Assembly (NCBI RefSeq): GCF_034190915.1 | Contig: NW_026947484.1 | Location: forward strand, 190,210,982-190,274,981 | Origin: Cavia porcellus | Lineage: Eukaryota > Chordata > Mammalia > Rodentia > Caviidae | Direction of reading: 5' to 3' | DNA length: 64,000 nt | In this document: positions 60,941 to 64,000 of the stretch, in pieces | Layout of the letters: each line of letters opens with the position of its first letter | How positions within the stretch are numbered: position 1 is the stretch's first letter | The notes under the pieces: model-generated | What the model was told of the DNA's origin: nothing | Seen by the model: the letters and a program-made list of their open reading frames with translations, nothing else | Databases searched by the model: none | Translations under genes and position numbers: made by a program

Positions 60941-61075
60941 AAAGAAAGCCACACAGGGGGCTGGGGATTTAGCTCAGCGGCATAAGCACCTGCAAGGCAG
61001 GCAGGCAGTCGTGAGTTCAATTCCCGGTACCGATAAAAAGGAAAAAGACCAAAAAAAAAAAAGAAAGCCACACAG
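60941..61075 (+). repeat. Young ID-type tRNA-derived SINE with perfect 16-bp target duplication
   Basis: The body starts GGGGCTGGGGATTTAGCTCAG at 60957 and includes GAGTTCAATTCCCGGTACCG and an A-rich tail. The flanks AAAGAAAGCCACACAG at 60941-60956 and 61060-61075 are identical. The intact duplication and well-kept A and B boxes indicate a recent insertion. It is a SINE, not a tRNA gene: it lacks a cloverleaf 3' half and ends in poly(A). Confidence 0.92.
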
Positions 61076-62299
61076 TTACATGTAGTGTCTTTTAACAACT
61101 TGATCTTTGCCTAAAATGTGAGGCATAACCTAAGCAGTTTCCTTTGCTCAAAGAGAGCTTGAATTCAGACAGGGGCCTCATTCATATACACAAGAGCCGA
61201 GGGAGCTTTTCAGTAAGACGGTGTATGGATGGCATTCAGTATGCCGACCATCTCAATGCCTTCTCCGCATGACAGGCAGGTGTCTTGGGAACTGCTCCGA
61301 GTCTCCCTACCTGCCTGCGCCCGCTGTGCAGATCACAGCACTTCTCCACCTTCAGTAAATGTACACGTACGCTGCCTTTCCGTGTGTCCTGTCCAGTTCT
61401 TTGTTCAGGACACCAAGAACCTGAAAACTGTCCCCATAGGACCCACCATCTGGGAACATTTGCTGGTATGCCGCCCAGGAGATAAGACCTCTTCTGGAAA
61501 CATTTTCTCTTTTCTTCTGCATTTGTTTGGGCCAGGTGTTCCCAGTCTCTGGCTGTGAGCACAGTTCAGACAGAAGGCATTAGGTACAATCTGAGGGGCA
61601 GTGGAGCGAAGGGACGAGTGGCTGTGGGCAGCCAGTGCCAGCCCCTCTCCTCCTGGCCACCTGGTGCATGCAGCTCACAGCCTCCTTGTACCTTCTCCTC
61701 CTCCCACCTTTCCAGCCAGCCCACAATTCCCACCACCCATTTGGGTGTCCCTCCACCTCCCTGATCAGCCCATGGCTTCCTCCCCTGCCAGCCCCAGCCA
61801 GGGACTCACAGTGGCTCACTGCTTCCACCTGCTCCTCCCCAGGTGCATGGGCTCACACTGCAGCCTGTGGCATACGTAGGACTGCATCCCAAGGATGCAT
61901 GTCCCAGCAGCAACGCACAGGACGCCATGGCACCGTCCACTGTGACTCAAGGGCTGCCATCCACCTACCAGCAGTGGCCCAGTGCCCAGCTGCCCACTTA
62001 TTCCCTATAGCCCCCATTTCTGCATGACACATCCAGTCGCCCCAGGGGAGCCTCCAAGGGCAACGTCTTTAAAATAAGAGAACAGCTTTATTGAAGCCTC
62101 TTAGGGGAAATGCTGATACAGCTTTTGGCATTGATAGCAAATGCCCTTTGTCCCCCCTCCTAGGTGTACCATGACGTTGGGTGATTCTGCAATCGACTGA
62201 GGGCATTGGGCCAACAGGGACCAACACAGGGGACACCCCATAACGTTCCCACAATCTAACTCTTAACTCCTCGTGCTCACGGACCCATCACAGGAAGGC

Positions 62300-62545
62300 C
62301 TCATCTTTTCCACTTGACCCTCAGATGTGTCCTCAGACACTGCGGGAAATTTGAGCCCCAGATCCTCAAGAAAAATACATTACTATATAATATGGCTTGG
62401 CCAATATACAAACTTGGGGACCTGGAAGACTGACTCCCAAACAACAGCCTAAATATAACACCATACTCCAGTTAGTCCTATCATGAATAAAAGGAAAGTG
62501 GTCGAAGGTGGCCGCATTCAAGTTATATGGCTTCATACCAAAAAC
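62300..62545 (+). pseudogene. Endogenous retroviral gag fragment (matrix-like), broken
   Basis: In shifting frames the DNA reads words such as LRCVLRHCGKFEP and NMAWPIYKLGD, then a WSKVAAF-like piece. Their order matches the N-terminal Gag region of gammaretrovirus-like endogenous elements. Frameshifts and stops interrupt it. No functional product is possible. Confidence 0.55.
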
Positions 62546-62559
62546 CTGACCTTTACCAA

Positions 62560-63350
62560 TCCTGCTACAGGGCTGGCTCGCTCCAAAAATACTGTTTGAA
62601 AGGGAGCCTACAACACTTGGACGACCTCATCTGTACCCCCACTGAGGAGCTATCTGACCAAAATACTCAATCTCTCAGCCAAAAGGAGGTAACTTTTTTC
62701 CTAACAAAAGGTCCAGATCTCTCAACAGGAGGCAACCAATCTAGGATATGTCCCAACTCCAGAACAAAGACAACTGTCCTCAAGGAGAATAGAGACAATT
62801 TGCCATCTGGCCCCTCCAGATTCCAAACAACAGCTGAGGACTTTCTCGGGAATGGCTGGCTTCTGCCACGTATGAACGAGCCACTTGGAAATAATAGCTA
62901 AGTCCCTATACCAGGTACCAAAGGCCCAGATACTAATCCTCAGAATAGAATCCGGTCACTCAAGAAGCCTTTCAGATCCCGAAATGGGGCCTGATGCAGG
63001 TCCCTGCATTAGGAATTCCAGGCCTGACTAAGCCTTGCCTCTTTCCATAGCTTAAAGACAGGGAACAGTCACAGGGGAACTAACCCAGGATCTGGGCCCA
63101 GAAACCAGGTGGGTGGTTTATCTCTCACTGCAGTGAGAGATGGAGTGGCGTAGGGCTGGTTGGCCAAGCTGCCTGTTGGCAATATTAGCAATGGTACTCT
63201 TGGAGCAAGAAACCTCAAAGATATCTCTGGGGTACAAGTTCATAATTCAAACCTCACACTGGGTTAAATCCCTGCTGGAGTTCAAGGGACATCTATGGAT
63301 GGCTGAGGAAAGGCTTACTAGGTATAAGGCCACCCCCCAATACACTTTTC
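62560..63350 (+). pseudogene. Endogenous retroviral pol fragment: reverse transcriptase and connection
   Basis: HLDDLICTPTEEL (62614-62652) occupies the place of the reverse transcriptase catalytic YxDD motif, with the Tyr position replaced by His. LRTFLGMAGFCHV follows in another frame, near 62845. The open frame at 63140-63355 contains RAGWPSCLLAI and LWMAEERLTRYKA, typical of the RT thumb/connection region. Several frameshifts and stops are present, so this is a dead copy. Confidence 0.8.
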
Positions 63351-63351
63351 T

Positions 63352-63465
63352 TTGAGACAGGGTCTCACTATGTAGTCCAGGCTGGCCTCAACCTAGCAGC
63401 AATCTCCTGCCTCTGTCTTCCAAGTGCAGGGATGACAGGCATGTGCCATCACACTCATCAAGGTC
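63352..63465 (-). repeat. B1 SINE inserted in the retroviral pol relic
   Basis: TTTGAGACAGGGTCTCACTATG, AGTCCAGGCTGGCCTCAACC, AGGGATGACAGGCATGTGCC. pol-like sequence resumes right after it, so the SINE landed after the retrovirus. Confidence 0.85.
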
Positions 63466-64000
63466 ACCCTTATTGAAAATCAAGACATTACTCTCCAATC
63501 TTGCACAGTTGTGAACTCTGCCACCTTCCTCCCCATTAACCAACAACTGGAACGTGAGTGTGACAAAATCGTTGCCCAAAGTTACTCCAGCTGCCCTAAC
63601 AGGCAGGACGGGTCATCGGTGGGGACAACAACCACACAGCTCACTGACAGCAGCAGCTCCATAAAGGAGGCCATTAGTAGGGCAGAATATGCCAATCAGT
63701 CTAACCCAGGTCACTGCAGCAGGAGGACGCTCTCCTGGGGCCTCAGCTCAAAAGGCAGAACTACTGCCCTCCCTTAGGCTCTTCAACTTGTTCAAGGCAG
63801 GACAGTCACATATATATATTAGTATGTCTTTCAGGGCTACATGTACACAACACCATTTGGAAAGAGAGGAAAATTTTTGACCAGCCCCTAGTAGCTCATA
63901 AAACATGAACCAGAGGTCCTCAACCTCCTTGAGGTAAAAAATCTCCTGAGCTAAGAAGCAACCATCCATTGCCAGGGACACCAAGCCTCCTTAGCCCCTG
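63466..64000 (+). pseudogene. Endogenous retroviral pol fragment: end of connection and RNase H
   Basis: After the B1, the sequence reads IENQDITLQSCTVVNSATFLP, then a DSSSSIKE segment and a GLSSKG / SAQKAELLP segment in alternate frames, and near the right edge EATIHCQGHQASLAP. This is the order of an RNase H domain. Frames change repeatedly, so it is a broken copy cut by the window edge. Confidence 0.7.

Larger units (their letters stand above)
55300..62280. other. Intergenic sequence downstream of SHB
   Basis: No coding exon is supported between the SHB poly(A) region and the retroviral relic. It holds the SINEs listed here, one candidate conserved block, a CACGCACGCACACA-type short repeat at about 59318-59342, and otherwise unremarkable G/C-moderate sequence. 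The long open frames here (for example 185 codons at 57348-57905) show no recognisable domain or splice context. Confidence 0.6.
62290..64000 (+). mobile_element. Decayed class I (gammaretrovirus-like) endogenous retrovirus, internal part
   Basis: A continuous series of retrovirus-like segments on the + strand runs to the window edge: a gag-like piece (about 62290-62545), reverse transcriptase (from about 62560), the connection region (around 63140-63340) and RNase H (to 64000). The pieces fall in different frames with stops and frameshifts, and the gag piece abuts pol, so most of gag and protease are missing. No 5' LTR or primer-binding site is recognisable on the left. Integrase, env and the 3' LTR would lie beyond the window. 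It is an inert relic. Confidence 0.8.

Noticed and set aside
60957..61040. tRNA gene
   Set aside because: It has A- and B-box-like words, but ends in an A-rich tail and has target duplications, so it is a tRNA-derived SINE.
61229..61558. Overlapping open frames on both strands near 61.2-61.6 kb
   Set aside because: No domain, no splice signals with neighbours, and no sign of codon constraint.

Overview
This window is nuclear DNA from a placental mammal, very probably a rodent. The coding signal is a handful of short exons with GT-AG splice sites scattered over about 40 kb. The interspersed repeats are rodent types: B1 SINEs with the internal duplication, tRNA-derived ID-type SINEs, and B1 plus ID dimers of the B1-dID type. 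Older mammalian layers (MIR, L2, L1M-type L1, MaLR LTRs) lie underneath. From what is known of B1-dID distribution, a non-muroid rodent (squirrel, beaver or guinea-pig-related lineage) fits better than mouse or rat. I cannot fix the species.

The only protein-coding gene I can support is SHB (Src homology 2 domain-containing adapter protein B), on the + strand. Its last four coding exons are at 15046-15261, 26544-26715, 31934-32053 and 54482-54665. The joined frame stays open for 230 codons, with intron phases 1, 1, 2 and 2. It encodes the tyrosine- and acid-rich linker, a basic linker, and a complete C-terminal SH2 domain ending at a TGA at 54663-54665. The N-terminal, proline-rich part must lie upstream of base 1. 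The 3' UTR contains a CA repeat, and its best poly(A) signal is at 55268-55273.

Layout: 1-15045 is part of an upstream SHB intron, with a MaLR LTR, SINEs near its left end and a long L1 3' end at about 10.3-11.2 kb. 15262-26543 and 26716-31933 are internal introns rich in old L2 and MIR sequence. 32054-54481 is a 22.4-kb last intron. It begins with a CA repeat beside the 5' splice site, holds a roughly 12.9-kb stretch without recognisable SINEs that carries several AT-rich candidate conserved non-coding blocks, and contains a 60-bp alternating purine-pyrimidine tract at 51.2 kb. About 55.3-62.3 kb is intergenic, with SINEs including one nested pair and one young tRNA-derived SINE with a perfect 16-bp target duplication. 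From about 62.29 kb to the right edge is a decayed class I (gammaretrovirus-like) endogenous retrovirus. A gag fragment is joined directly to pol (RT, connection, RNase H), with frameshifts, stops and a B1 inserted.

I found no undescribed biological system. The observations most worth checking are the CA repeat beside a 5' splice site, a possible 51-nt poison exon in the last intron, the candidate non-coding regulatory blocks, the Z-DNA-prone tract, the unidentified poly(A)-tailed retroposed segment at 46.3-46.6 kb, and the rearranged retroviral copy.
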